Positions 43,640-54,714 of a stretch of 64,000 nucleotides of DNA are shown here, in pieces. The stretch's first letter is position 1; every line of letters begins with the position of its first letter. The stretch comes from Topomyia yanbarensis. Lineage: Eukaryota; Arthropoda; Insecta; Diptera; Culicidae. The stretch is from positions 99,683,845-99,747,844 of the forward strand of contig NC_080671.1 of the NCBI RefSeq assembly GCF_030247195.1. The letters are read 5' to 3'. The notes under the pieces are model-generated. The model was not told the origin of the DNA and searched no databases. It worked only from the letters and a program-made list of their open reading frames with translations. The position numbers and the translations under genes are program-made.

Positions 43640-46390
43640 TTTTTGACACACACACATTTTCCAGGCTGTACGGAGCTATCACTGACGACTGCCCCTGAGT
43701 ACTTTTCAGGTGCTCATCGTGAAGACAAGAAGAGAAAAGGAAACTGAGTGTCTGCGGATGTCCTCAAGGTGGTGTGCTGTCACCACTTCTATGGAACCTT
43801 ATCGCCGCTGGCTTGTTGAGGAAATGAGCTTGGGTTTCCGACGTATGGTTTCGCCGATGATTATCATATAATGCTCACCGGTATTTGCATTAACACACTT
43901 TTTGATTTGATTCAACAACCCTTAGGTGTTGTTGAGCAATGGTGTCTTCGTTGGACTATCAATTAATCCAAATAAAACATCAATTGTGCTTTTTACGCAA
44001 CGAAGGATTATAACCGGAGTTCGTCCATTGCAGTTCTTTTACTCTGAAATTATTATCGCAGATCAAGTTAACTACGTTGGGGTAATTCTTGACTCAAAAC
44101 TTAATTGGACTGCTCACATCGATTTCAGGATCTAGAAAGCTGGCATGGCCTTCGGCCAATATGGACTGACTTTGGGCAAATCTTGAGGACTCAAACCCAA
44201 GTAGATTCAGTGGATTTATCCAACAATTGTTAGAACAATACTGGCATACAGGTGCCTTGTTTGGTGGCAGAAGGGAGAAGTCATGATAATCTAATCAAAG
44301 TTAAACCATCTTCAGAGGATGGCCTTGATGGCGATGACTGGTGCGTTCTCGAGAACACCTACTGCTTATCTAGAGGCACTCTTGAATATAAAACCGCTAC
44401 ATGGGATTCTGAAACAAGACGCACTTTTTGTGCATACCGTTTTAAGGTTACTGGACTCTGGAATAGTAACACAATAGATCGTGCAACTAACCACACAAAA
44501 CTGTGGCCCCAAAATGGTTACTTGGGATGAGTATACACTTTCTCCCAGTGACCTTACACTCGCATGTAGCTTTCCTTTTAGAATTGTCAATGTGGGAATT
44601 CTTTTTCGCAAGGAATTTGTCTAGCTGGATGGAGCGACAACTTGAAGAATACGTAGCTTGTTATATTGACGGTTCTTTGTTGGAGGGCCGCCCAGTGGCC
44701 GGAGACCGGACAAAACCTATGTTTCAAATATTGATATTTTTATTTTTCCTAAATTTCTTATGTATTGAATGATATATTCTCAAAATTTTGTGACAACCGA
44801 ATGAGATTTAGATTTTTATAGCAATTTAAACATCGCTGTGTCAGACAATTCTAATGAAATTTATTTTCAAAATCACAGTGTCTATCTTAACTTCAAAAAC
44901 ATCTAACTTTTTCAATTTTAATCGGATTTGAGCACAACTAGTTTCATTTTAAAGGGAATTTAAAGAACTTTGCTAATCATTTCAACAAATTTGATTCAAG
45001 CTATGTAATATTATTACAAATATATATTAAGTGAGTTGATAGCAAATTCCTTTTTCACAAATGTATTCTATACAATCAGGTGAAACAGTTCGGAAGGGTC
45101 ACTTATTACACATTCTATGGGAAATCATCTCTACTTTTCGAATTTCAAGGTCTCATTTTGCCCAATTTTGCCCGGAGGAGCTAAAAATTAACATTTTTAA
45201 AAATTTGCTGACATGGAGGAGCATGGTGATTAGTGCAAAATAACAGCTGAATAAAACGTAAACAAACACTTTTTGTAGAGATTGAAAGTAGTTTTATCAA
45301 AATATAATGCTGCTATATCTAGTTTTAGTTATATCTAATCAGTAAAAAAGAAAAATCATAAAAATGGTATTATGCTAATAAGAAAGGTTCGATGACACTG
45401 TATGGGAAAATTTATCTCATATTTTATAACTTTTCACATTAAAAATGAGCTCAGCATCCCAAAATTACCTTAGTATGTAATTTTCAGCCAGATTGGGCCG
45501 AGCCGGTGCTGGTGTCTATTGTCATGAAATAAGATTAAACCAATATCATTCGCTTGGTAGATACTGTACCGTATTCCCAGCAGAAATATTAGCGATTCTG
45601 TGTGGCGTACAATCAGCACGAGGAATTTGCGGTAAAAGAATCTATTTTTGCTCTGACAGACAGGCTGCCCTGAAAGCACTTAGTTCGACAGATTCGGGAT
45701 CGAAATTAGTGATCGCTTGTCGAACACAAATCGAAGAACTTAGCATTTCTAATGCTATTTACCTTCTATGGGTACCCTGTCATACCGGTATTACTGAAAA
45801 TGAATGGGCAGATGTATTAGCTAGAGCTGGCACTGCGACTGACTTCCGTGGTCCAGAACCGGTTCTACCACTTTCGATAAGTTTGTTAAAGCACAAGATT
45901 CGCTCTTGGGGGTTGCATCCGACCATGCCAACCATTGGCGTAGCTTGCAAACTTTCGTTCAAACAAAAACTTTTCTGCAGGATGTGAGTCCGAAAATGTC
46001 AAAGAATTTGTTGTAATTTTTTAAACACAATTGCAGCATTCTAGTCAGGGCATTGACTGAAAATTACAAACTCAATTATCACATGGCTACTATTCAGCGC
46101 GCTGAGTATTTTTGTGTGATCTTTGTGAACCAGATTACAGAGCTTCATATCGTTTGAGAGGTAACTGCCGTGTAGTAATGCAACTGCGTGTCCTGATTTT
46201 TGGTTCTCCATACATAGATGAACCTATGTACAGAGAGCTGAAACTCAAGGATATGCTATTGTTTCAAACCGACTGTAGTGAAGAGCTATATTTTAAGCTG
46301 TATTTTAATGACAATATCTCTTCAGGGGTGTTGTCATTCAGTTATATCAATATACCCTTGGGGGCGTTGATATACCCGCTCGCTGTTTAA
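43640..46390 (+). pseudogene. RNase H-bearing non-LTR retrotransposon relic (I/LOA/R1-like)
   Basis: RT motifs are readable across frameshifts: CPQGGVLSPLLWNLIA near 43760, then YGFADDYHIM near 43850 with the catalytic FADD. Next come NPNKTSIVLF and VNYVGVILDSKLNWTAHI near 44060. RNase H begins CYIDGSLLEGR at about 44665. An 804-bp insertion follows, then RNase H continues AGAGVYCHEIRLNQYHSLG and CSDRQAALKAL to about 45990. The RNase H places it in the I/LOA/R1 group. Stops and frameshifts throughout make it inactive. Its 3' region probably runs on to about 46790. Confidence 0.8.
44691..45494. mobile_element. 804-bp insertion in the LINE RNase H domain
   Basis: It splits the RNase H codons exactly between the GGC/CGA codons of LLEGR and AGAGVY. 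The direct repeat GGGCCG (44685-44690, 45495-45500) flanks it, so a 6-bp target duplication is likely. The insert is AT-rich and non-coding, and I see no clear terminal inverted repeat. Its class is unknown. Confidence 0.65.
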
Positions 46391-46797
46391 ATAAAAATTC
46401 TAAATCCCTTCGGGGTTGGAAATTTTATTCCTGCCATTGTAGCACCTGCGGATCGTTCAGCATCTTTTCGGGGGTGCAGAATGCTCTGTTTTAATTGTTC
46501 TGTGTCATTATTTTCCTTACCCTTAATCTTATTTCCAATTTTAATGATTTTATTAACAAATTCGTCTGTTTGCCGATTAAATCGAAGTCGACTCTAATAT
46601 TTTTCCTTCGTTGGTTTTTTCATCGAAAGCACACTTCCTCCCATGACTCATTGCTTTTTCAATTAGCATTGGCGAAATTTCTGAGATTTTTCATCTTCTG
46701 ATTTGCGCTTTGCCACCATGCAAAGTCCATTCACTTTACTTGGTGTTTTCCCAGGGTGGAAAAGTGAACGTTTTCGTCATCCTTTACTTAGATTGTA

Positions 46798-46964
46798 GGG
46801 GAGTGGGCGTAGCGTATTGGTAAATCGATTGCCTTGTACGCAGCGCACCTGGGTTCGAGTCCCGACGCCGCACATAGGGTTAGAAATTTTTCCTAAGAGA
46901 TTTTTCTAACTCGAAGAGGCGAATGACCTTAAGGTTAAAACCTCTATAAATGAAATAAAAAAAA
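46798..46964 (+). mobile_element. tRNA-derived SINE, copy 2
   Basis: The head GGGAGTGGGCGTAGCGTATTGG has an A-box-like segment at 46808-46820 and the B box GGTTCGAGTCC at 46852-46862. The body ends GGCGAATGACCTTAAGG and a 9-A tail. A 12-bp target duplication, ACTTAGATTGTA, flanks it (46786-46797, 46965-46976), as in LINE-mediated retroposition. Same family as 35959-36121. Confidence 0.9.
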
Positions 46965-47146
46965 ACTTAGATTGTAACCTCTGGTAGTGCATTGGTTCGT
47001 TCACTTGCTTAGTCGGTGTAGTCCGATATATGGTCGGTGTTAAGTCAGACCGGACTATGTGATATCATGTTGATTTCGAGAAAAACGAATTTAAAATTTT
47101 CAATCGTAGCATCCTTCACATTATAATGCAGAATTTGTTGTTGTTG

Positions 47147-47200
47147 TTTATTTATTTGTGGCTTTAACCTCTGTGGGTCATTCGCCATAATGTAGAATTT
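47147..47200 (-). repeat. SINE/LINE-type tail fragment
   Basis: On the minus strand, ATGGCGAATGACCCACAGAG then GTTAAAGCC and AATAAATAAA match the SINE tail. No head is present. Confidence 0.45.
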
Positions 47201-47221
47201 ATTTTTGCCATTATTCATGCT

Positions 47222-47690
47222 AATTGGGTCATTAAGCTATATATATAGTTTTCCGTTCCATTCGATAAATTTTAGGTCCAATATACATAATAAAACATTA
47301 TTTCAAAAAACGATTTTATTTTTTTAAATAAATCTTATGAAAACTTGGCAACCATACATAGGAAAACTGCGATTGTTTACATCTGGCCAATCTAGACAAC
47401 ACCCGAATTGAAAAAAACTGTATACTTTGGATGGTGTTCATGTCAAATAAAAATGACCCTGCGGGAAAACGTGTATTCATTTTTTCTGACAGGGCATCAT
47501 TTGTCGTGAAATTCGATATGTCAAATGCTTCTGATAGTGTCAAATCCAGACTGTCAACATATTTCTTTATTTTAAATTTAAATTTTATTTTCACGCTTCC
47601 TGAGTTGGAAAAAACATTGTTGCAATCACGAAAATCAGCTGTATCGATGTATGTAATAAAAGATTTTTTTTCTCATTTAATGACCCAATT
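47222..47690 (-). repeat. TIR-ended repeat, copy B of 2585-3069
   Basis: 469 bp, reverse orientation relative to copy A. Ends AATTGGGTCATTAA and TTTAATGACCCAATT are inverted repeats. It lies in AstCC intron 1. Confidence 0.65.
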
Positions 47691-48009
47691 GTAACATATT
47701 ACAATTCTGGTAGAAGTCAAATGTAACTGAAGAAATTCATTCATTCAGTGCTATCATTATCTCAATTTTTAAGATTTTGCGACTTAGTCCAGTCTGACTT
47801 AAAACTGGGTAATATGGGAATCTAGTGATTCGGTTTATCGTTCCGTTTTGTTCGGCGTCTATACGTACTGATCAAGACGACTGCTTGTTTTTGTTGAGAT
47901 GTTCTTCACAAAAACTCTAATAATTTGGCTGCCAATGTCATCTGGAGAGAAAAAAAGGCTGGCTGACCCACACCAAAAGCGAATAAAGTACATGAGGAAG
48001 GAGAATCTG

Positions 48010-48490
48010 TGCAGACTTACTGCTTACCATCGTTATTTCCTCATCCGTCCCTTGGGTGCAGGGGTTCCGGCGTACGGCCTGGGCATGCACCCACCTCCCG
48101 TACGTTGAATCGTTCCACAGCAGCCCTGACAAGCAGAAAATTCCTGATGACTCCTTCGATGTCGTCCCACCGAACGTGTCTCTCGATCACCTTAGTGTGT
48201 GTGGCCCACAGAATGCCGCAACCAGTTATCACACAGGATTTTCACTTGAATTTCGGTCAGACGTTTGCACTCATTCGGTTGTTCGAACAATTGGTCCAGA
48301 TCCTTGAGTGTTGCCTTGTACTCCATCCGGTTGTTTTCACTGTTCGCCACTGCTGCATTGATCGGCCAAATCAGGCCACTTTCTGCGTCTCGCCGGAATA
48401 CGGAGTGTACACTTGCACTACAAAACGCCAGGACCGGCCCTTGCGATCATGGCAATATTCACGCACAGGAAAACGGAATGAAACACCAAT
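48010..48490 (-). pseudogene. Degenerate coding-like segment, unidentified
   Basis: This is a GC-richer island within AT-rich intron. On the minus strand one frame reads [20 protein letters not shown] and another [20 protein letters not shown] then LVRAAVERFNVREVG; frameshifts or stops separate them. The composition and hydrophobic pattern look like eroded protein-coding sequence. I do not recognise the family. It may be a retrocopy or part of an unrecognised element. Upstream (48590-48660) is also GC-rich. Confidence 0.35.
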
Positions 48491-49009
48491 CGCATTTTAA
48501 CTCCTGATCAAAAAATCTCAAGCACACTTTTACCGCCTTTTGCAGGACCTCGGTGGGCCGTCCGCACTCCACCGGCTCAGAAAGTTTATGAACATGCGGT
48601 TTTCTTTTTTGACAGCTCCAGTGCTGCCGTTATTCGGTGGGGTGCGTTCACGCGCGTGCTACCCACTACCGTCTAACACTTCATTATTGCACTTATAATT
48701 GCCCTTTTCCCACTTTAAACGTAACATCTAGACTGCAAATATCACAAACGTGTTTAGGCGAAAATCGCCAATAAAATGAATGCTTATGTCAAAAGTGGCC
48801 TTTGACAGTAGCTATAACACTAATATTGACGTAGTCCACTTGTATAAGACGATGAAGAATATCCTTCGAACTTTATTAATTTTATAAATCAAATTTATTC
48901 GATTTATTTTACTTATTACAAAACGTTCGAACAGAGTTATGCAAAGAAGAGTTATGCAAAGCAGTGCGAGTAATAACTTAAGAATACATATTATCTTCTC
49001 TCCCAACAG

Positions 49010-49244
49010 ATGGTAGTCCCTAAGCGAGCTGCAATGCTACTCGATCGCCTAATGGTAGCCCTTCACCACGCACTGGAGAAAGACGGTGGAGAGGATGGTG
49101 GGGGACGACCGATCAACAAGGTTTACCGGGATGCAAAGTATGGTGGCCGCCCGGTAACAACTGGGATGGTAAAGCAGCAGTCGCAGCCACCACCACCGTC
49201 ATTACCCGGTAAAACGGAGCAACTGATGAAGTCCTATTATGACG
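49010..49244 (+). CDS. AstCC: Allatostatin double-C precursor, exon 2
   Basis: This exon encodes residues 49-126 plus one base. The acceptor CTTCTCTCCCAACAG precedes it, and the donor GTAGGC follows the G of a split codon (phase 1). The start MVVPKRAAMLLDRLMVALHH forms an amphipathic helix that, to my recollection, is a conserved spacer segment of AST-CC precursors. An acidic/Gly-rich stretch and a Pro/Gln-rich stretch (QQSQPPPPSLPG) follow. The frame joins exon 1 in phase 0 and exon 3 in phase 1 without a stop. Confidence 0.8.
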
Positions 49245-49320
49245 GTAGGCTTGCATTCCTGCTACAGGATCCGGGTATTGTGTGAACTATCCACTTGAAC
49301 TAATTTTTGATTAATTCTAG

Positions 49321-49409
49321 AGGCAGAGGCCGAAGACTCAGAAGTGGACAATGCGATACCCGATGAGCTGGACGAGCTCGAGGGCCGCAAGGAGCTGCTG
49401 GACGAAATG
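49321..49409 (+). CDS. AstCC: Allatostatin double-C precursor, exon 3
   Basis: The 89-nt exon completes the split Glu codon and encodes a strongly acidic propeptide (EAEAEDSEVDNAIPDELDEL) ending LLDEM. Intron 2 is 76 nt (acceptor TTGATTAATTCTAG). Intron 3 begins GTAAAA and is 84 nt. The exon leaves phase 0. Such acidic spacers are usual before the mature peptide in neuropeptide precursors. Confidence 0.8.
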
Positions 49410-49493
49410 GTAAAAAACGATTTATATTGGTGTGATTCTAAGCGGACTGTTCGCACTCGGTAGAATACTGACTTTCGCTTGTTTACGTTTTAG

Positions 49494-49580
49494 ATGGACA
49501 TCCAAACGAGGGGCACTGAGGACAAAACGAAAAAGGGCCGCTATTGGAAATGCTATTTCAATGCTGTCAGTTGTTTTTGA
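49494..49580 (+). CDS. AstCC: Allatostatin double-C precursor, exon 4 (mature peptide)
   Basis: This exon encodes residues 157-184 and the TGA stop. It contains a dibasic KK site, then GRYWKCYFNAVSCF at the extreme C-terminus. The C-x6-C pair (residues 176 and 183) should form the disulphide ring shared by allatostatin C, its double-C paralogue and vertebrate somatostatin. There is no Gly-basic amidation signal, so a free C-terminal acid is expected, as in AST-C and AST-CC. I chose AST-CC over AST-C because AST-C normally carries CYFNPISCF and because of the exon 2 helix. The peptide is secreted, probably from neurons or endocrine cells, and acts on somatostatin-type GPCRs. The full precursor is 184 residues. 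Confidence 0.85.
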   Translation: MDIQTRGTEDKTKKGRYWKCYFNAVSCF

Positions 49581-49751
49581 ATAGGTCGTAAATGTTAGAT
49601 CGAAAGTAGTAAACGGTTAGATGTATGCGACACAACATATGCACAATCAGAACATTAATCTTAAATAGGGGCACTACATATGAAGCAGAAAGCTAATGGA
49701 CAAGAAAGAACTGAAAATTTAACAAGGACTATAACTCATAACTTGCTGTAT

Positions 49752-49757
49752 AATAAA
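49752..49757 (+). terminator. Candidate poly(A) signal of AstCC
   Basis: AATAAA 172 nt after the stop codon, in an AT-rich 3' flank. It is the first canonical hexamer I see downstream. Confidence 0.5.
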
Positions 49758-49759
49758 AT

Positions 49760-50430
49760 TATACACTATCACTAACATTTGATGCATGTAACTGTTTTCT
49801 TTACGATCAAAATAGCTGTTTGTAAATACATATTTTCGTTAAATATATTGACCGGAACAGTTGTTCAGTCATTTGATTTTGGTTCTTTCCATGTCACCAA
49901 CGTACGCCGGAGGCCGAACTAGACCGCAAACAATCATGTTTTTGTTTCTTAGCACACACTGAATAACATTTTTTACAAATTTGGTGAAGGTTGGATGAGA
50001 GTTTCATATTAAAAGAAAATTATTGTATTCATCTGAAAAATCATATAAATTTGTTTCAGTGCAGGTTTATAAACCAGTGCGCAGTGGCTAAAAAGTAACC
50101 GCCAGAGCCATTAATTTTGTGGTCGGTGGATTCCTATCATGTTTTATATATCAAAAATTGCGAAATTCGATTAGAAATCAAACGCAACTAATCTAGTCTG
50201 CTGCACGTATCTGTGGCCATATTCGCGGGAGTTTGAGTAGCCGGATATTACCAGTATTAGGAAAAAAGTGAATTTGTTTAAAAATACCTATATGGGCTTT
50301 GGGGGGGGGGGGGGGGAGAGAAGGGGTATATTTTGTCGAATAATTCTAGAATAATGGTTTTTGGAACTAAGTCTGTAAGACGACAATAAAGAGTCTATAG
50401 TAACTCTGAAACTGAATGTTTAAGGTCCGA
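49760..50430. other. Intergenic AT-rich stretch with a poly-G run
   Basis: A run of about 17 G lies near 50301-50318, followed by AGAGAAGGGG. No gene is seen. Confidence 0.45.
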
Positions 50431-53400
50431 TCTCTTCACCCTCGTTCAACGCTTAAGGCAGGTTTAAGGGGTTATATACAATGTTGTGGCGAAAGAGTTA
50501 GCTAAGTTCGTAATTTTTTTAAGTGTTTTATGCAAAGCTTATTTGAAAAGCGAAAGACAGTTCGTTCCCAAACAACCAGAAATCGCATAAAGTTGCATGG
50601 ATTACATCGTACAAAGAGCTATTTAAAATCATTATAGTATAACTGTGAGGGTTATGTTTATATTTTTTCGCATATAATGATATTACATGAACTTATTGCG
50701 ATTAATATCACAAAATCGCATAACCATGCAGATGAATTCATGTTATGTATGATGAAACTCGTCAGAATTCCTCAAACTGATTAATATACGTGAGTTCCAA
50801 CAGTTTTCTTTAACACACTGTATTGTATAGGTAATACGTCGTACAAACTGATAGTTTATAACAATAAAAATAATCGCTTGAAGTCGGATTATATGTTGCA
50901 TCATTGTAGCAATGTGTAAATAAATTCAACCACTCCAAAAGTTTTCACATTTGTAGCATGAAGTGAGACATATAGAATAATGTGTGATTATTTCAATAAT
51001 AAACGATTTATAAAAGCTCGAAAAAGTGGGACATACAGCCGATTATTGCAGCGATATAGGAAAAAAATGGAAACTTGTGGATAATGTAACAATTGAAAAC
51101 CCGGAACTTGATGGAAAGCAGAATATAGTGCTTTCCATTGCAATTCAGTACGAAAGTTACTTAAAGTAACTAGTAAAATTTAGCTTATCAGCGGCACCGA
51201 AGCAACTTAAAATTGTAATTTATTGACGAGGGACAGTGAGCTTATCGGTTCGTGGTCACCCTGGGAGCAATGAAAAACCTTTCGAAGTTTTTGCCCTGTT
51301 TTTATCCCATCCATTGTGGAAATTTGGAATGTTGCTGTTTGCGATAAAATATTGAAGATATGCCGTCTGATTTCAATGGGTGTGATTAGACTAGCGTCTG
51401 TAGAATCGGTTAAATGAAAATCTTATTCGATATCCAACTACGTGCGAAGGAAAAAAATCAGCCACTTATATTCTGCCAACAAACATCTCGCTGTCATTGA
51501 TCAGCGAACTAAGAATTAAACGACGAGTCCGCAGGAGTAACTTCTGACTGTATAAGCAAAATTGCGCCCATTTGCAGCATGAGCATTGAATTAACAGTCA
51601 TTGTTAATGAACATCGGGTTGTTATTCACAACAGCAGCCACAATACTTATTTATATTCAATATTGCGTGATTATTTACAAGGCAAACGTTTGCAGCTGAC
51701 AGGACGAATTTTGCTGCTGACATTCGATACTAGTCCACGGAGTTCCACATCACTCAAACCGCAGTGAAATCTATTGTAGGAATCCTCAACTCCTACTAGA
51801 ATTGGAATCCGCCGAGTAATGCTCGTACTATTATGAGGACCCCTAGAAACCTACGCATATTAGAAATGTCGGTAAATGGACAATATTGGCACCAGAGATT
51901 TGAAAACTACTTAAAGCATTGGAACAGCTTGACCGACCTTTGTCAATATCGTCAACTGTTAACATTGACGGTTCACCAGTTCACAAAAGTAGTACTAAAA
52001 ACTTTTGGTCAATTCTCTTCAAGGTACACAAGTTTCCTATAATTCCCCCTATGGCCATAGGAATATATTATGGAACCAGCAAACCCAAAAGTGCTACTGA
52101 ATTTCTAAATCCATTTATAGGTGAACTACTACCTATTTTAGAGCATGGGTAATTGATGGTAATCATGTTGCAGTCAGAGTACGTTGTTTTATCTGTGACT
52201 CTCCTGCTCGTTCTTTCATCAAAGGTATGATAAACTTTAACGGTAAACACGGTTGTCTAAAATCCACGACAAAAGGTATAAACGGTCATATCGCTAGTAC
52301 AGTGGTATATCCGCAAATCAGTAGTTTAAGCTTTACGAATTTCGTTTGTTTTCGATGTCGGACAATTCTTGCTTTGGTAAGTCTTTTGCGGCTTGCAGGC
52401 TTTTATATTTTCTACCCACTATAACCAGGTTTTTCTTTGTTGCACCCTTCCGTTCTTTGTTTCTCCAGCTTTTCGTTGGAAGAAAGTTTCGGTTACATCA
52501 AAAATCCGTCTCGAACTCACGAAACCGGAACAGCAAGAACACGTAGTTGTTGCTTTTCAAAAAATTGTGCAACAATAAACATCTATGAATAGATTTAAAT
52601 CTTTATTAAATTTTGTATTCTTTGCATAAATCTACATATATTTTGAACTTACCTTTATAGTTTTACGGGATCTTTAAATTTTCTTGAAAATTGAGGCCAC
52701 AATTTTTCAAGTCTTTTGTTTGGTTTGGCCTCTTTGACATATGAATGCAGAGTTGCCATTGTGCCAGACATATGCGCACAGATATACTTTTATAAGTTCA
52801 TGAGATAGAAAGGAAAATCCTTTTACTACGTCAGGTGAATAAATAATGTAATTTGTCGTGTCCTATCGATAGAATATATTGATTTCAGCAAATTTTGCGA
52901 GAAAATATTGATTATACCCCTTTAAGATACAACATACATGAATGGTTATTGACTATAAATTCAAAGTTTATGTTAACCAGAATATCAAGTACCCAATTTC
53001 GCCAGATAATTTAATCTTGATTTAGCAAAATTAAGTCTAAAAAGAGTTGGTAACCATGCTGTGATGTATGTAAGTAATGTAAAAAATTTCAAATTTACTC
53101 GCGATATGAGATATAATGAAATTCGAATTAAGCGATATATCGTGACCAAACATATGCATATATAAGCAACATTTTCCTCGTACAAAGTAGCAAATTATAT
53201 CACGTAATGACATCCGCAAATAAATTGCGGTTATACGAAATAATTTGGTTAAATATATGATGAAAGAAGAATGTCATCGCCAAAAATCGGCATTTCTGAT
53301 AAGTGGGAAATATTTCAGAGAAGAGAGTGCCCCTTGACAACTAAGAAGTTCAAGGTTCGAGTCTGGATGGAAGACCCAATATGTCGGATATAAGATGAAC

Positions 53401-54572
53401 AAATACAAAAATAATGTGTACACAGGTATAAGTCCAAGGTATTCACAAGAGAACCACGCCATGTATAGCAATATTGGTTTTGGAACTAATTTAGTTTATT
53501 TTTTCGTTTTTTGGGCACTGAAAAAAAATCCGGTGTAAATCGTATATAACAACCAAAAAAATCGTAATTATAACTGACACACATCGCATATATTGCTAAA
53601 GTAATTCGTTTATAATGTTCCTTTGTATCGCATATATGAGGTTTTAATGTCGCAATGAGTATTTAAATTACTCGACATGTAGTACATAATTCGCATAAAC
53701 TTATTTTTTACATCTCATATGGTAGAACTTTTTTTCATGATGCATATATATCGCCTCCACTTTTGCACGCATATGGCGCATTTGAAGCACCTTGTGCGAT
53801 ATAATGTTCACGCATGATTGTACTCACAATGCGATCATAGATTGTGATATAAGTGTAAAATGGTTGTCTGGGTGGGTAGTACTATCGAAGATAGAAAAAC
53901 CAAATTGAATTAAAAAAATATTCAAGGTTGTCGGAGTTATGGCCCATCCCCCGAAGCGTGTTTTTAGGCAGAGGTTTGCTGTGAACGCTCTCCAAGCCGA
54001 ACCGCTCAACTGATTTCCAAAAACTAAAAAGATTATTGAAGAAAAATGTATTGTGGTGTACTTGAATGGATCGGTTTTCTAATAGAATTTTTTTTTCTTG
54101 CAAAAAAACAAGTTGGCCCAAAAAATGAGTTTTTTGGTGTTCCAAATTTTAAACAAAAATTAATTACAAAGAATTGAAAAAAATTTGATAAAAAAGGAAC
54201 CGTTCAAGTACACGAGAATGTAAATACAAACAATTCAACAAAAAAATTTATGAAGATCGGATGAATAATTTTTGAGATATCATGTTCACCGCAACAGTAC
54301 TTTTCAAAAAATTTCATTCCGAGATAATTGCGTTTAAAATTTTATGTTAACTTCATTCGTGGGAGAACCAGTTCGCTACAAATGGCTGTAATTTGAAATC
54401 TAGTGCTCCGATCTGGATGAAATTTTGCACAGATACTTTTAAAAGCATGTACTTTCAGAATATTCAATAAAAAAATTCCGATTCTTTGATTTTCAACTTT
54501 GTATATAACCCCTTAAACGTACTGGTAAACCTAGTTTAAAAGTTAAGCGAGGGTAAAGAAATCAGCCCTAAT
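50431..54572. mobile_element. Large degenerate DNA-transposon region with inverted ends
   Basis: Left-end sequence (ACCCTCG, then TTTAAGGGGTTATATACAA, about 50455-50488) recurs inverted near 54498-54565 (TTGTATATAACCCCTTAAA, then CGAGGGTAAAGAA). The ends are diverged and the exact boundaries unclear. A transposase-like remnant lies inside at about 51880-52330. The rest (52600-54480) is AT-rich, with many CGCATATAT-like motifs at 53540-53820, and shows no gene. Confidence 0.45.
51880..52330 (+). pseudogene. Transposase-like remnant (CACTA/Tnp2-like family)
   Basis: The frame 51919-52152 reads SISSTVNIDGSPVHKSSTKNF, then FWSILFKVHKFPIIPPMAIGI and YYGTSKPKSATEFLNPFIGE. After a frameshift it continues with CFICDSPARSFIKGM and FNGKHGCLK. 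This order (DG-P-HKSS, FWPIL, GxxKP, FICDxPAR, GxxGCxKC) fits a transposase-like protein family of insects that I associate with CACTA/Tnp2-type enzymes. It has stops and frameshifts and is inactive. The family assignment is from memory of the pattern only. Confidence 0.55.
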
Positions 54573-54714
54573 GCATGCAATTAAACAGGACGTAAATTTA
54601 GGGGATATGACCAAGTTTTCAGCTACCTAAAATGTTTTGAATACTTCAAAAGTCATTGAAATACAATGTGCATAAGTATTGTGTGTATTCATGATTTTTG
54701 CAAAAGTTTTAATT

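Larger units (their letters stand above)
31945..49009 (+). other. AstCC intron 1 (17,065 bp, repeat-filled)
   Basis: The intron begins GTGAGT and ends CTTCTCTCCCAACAG, in phase 0. Its content is listed separately: SINEs, a 152-bp repeat array, hAT-like MITEs, a LINE relic and a MITE-like repeat. I see no intact gene inside. Confidence 0.75.

Noticed and set aside
50299..50325. Poly-G run as a G-quadruplex regulatory site
   Set aside because: A single homopolymer run without spaced G-tracts or gene context; more likely a slippage tract.
53340..53400. B-box-like AAGGTTCGAGTCTGG as another SINE or tRNA
   Set aside because: No A box at the right distance, no tail and no target duplication.
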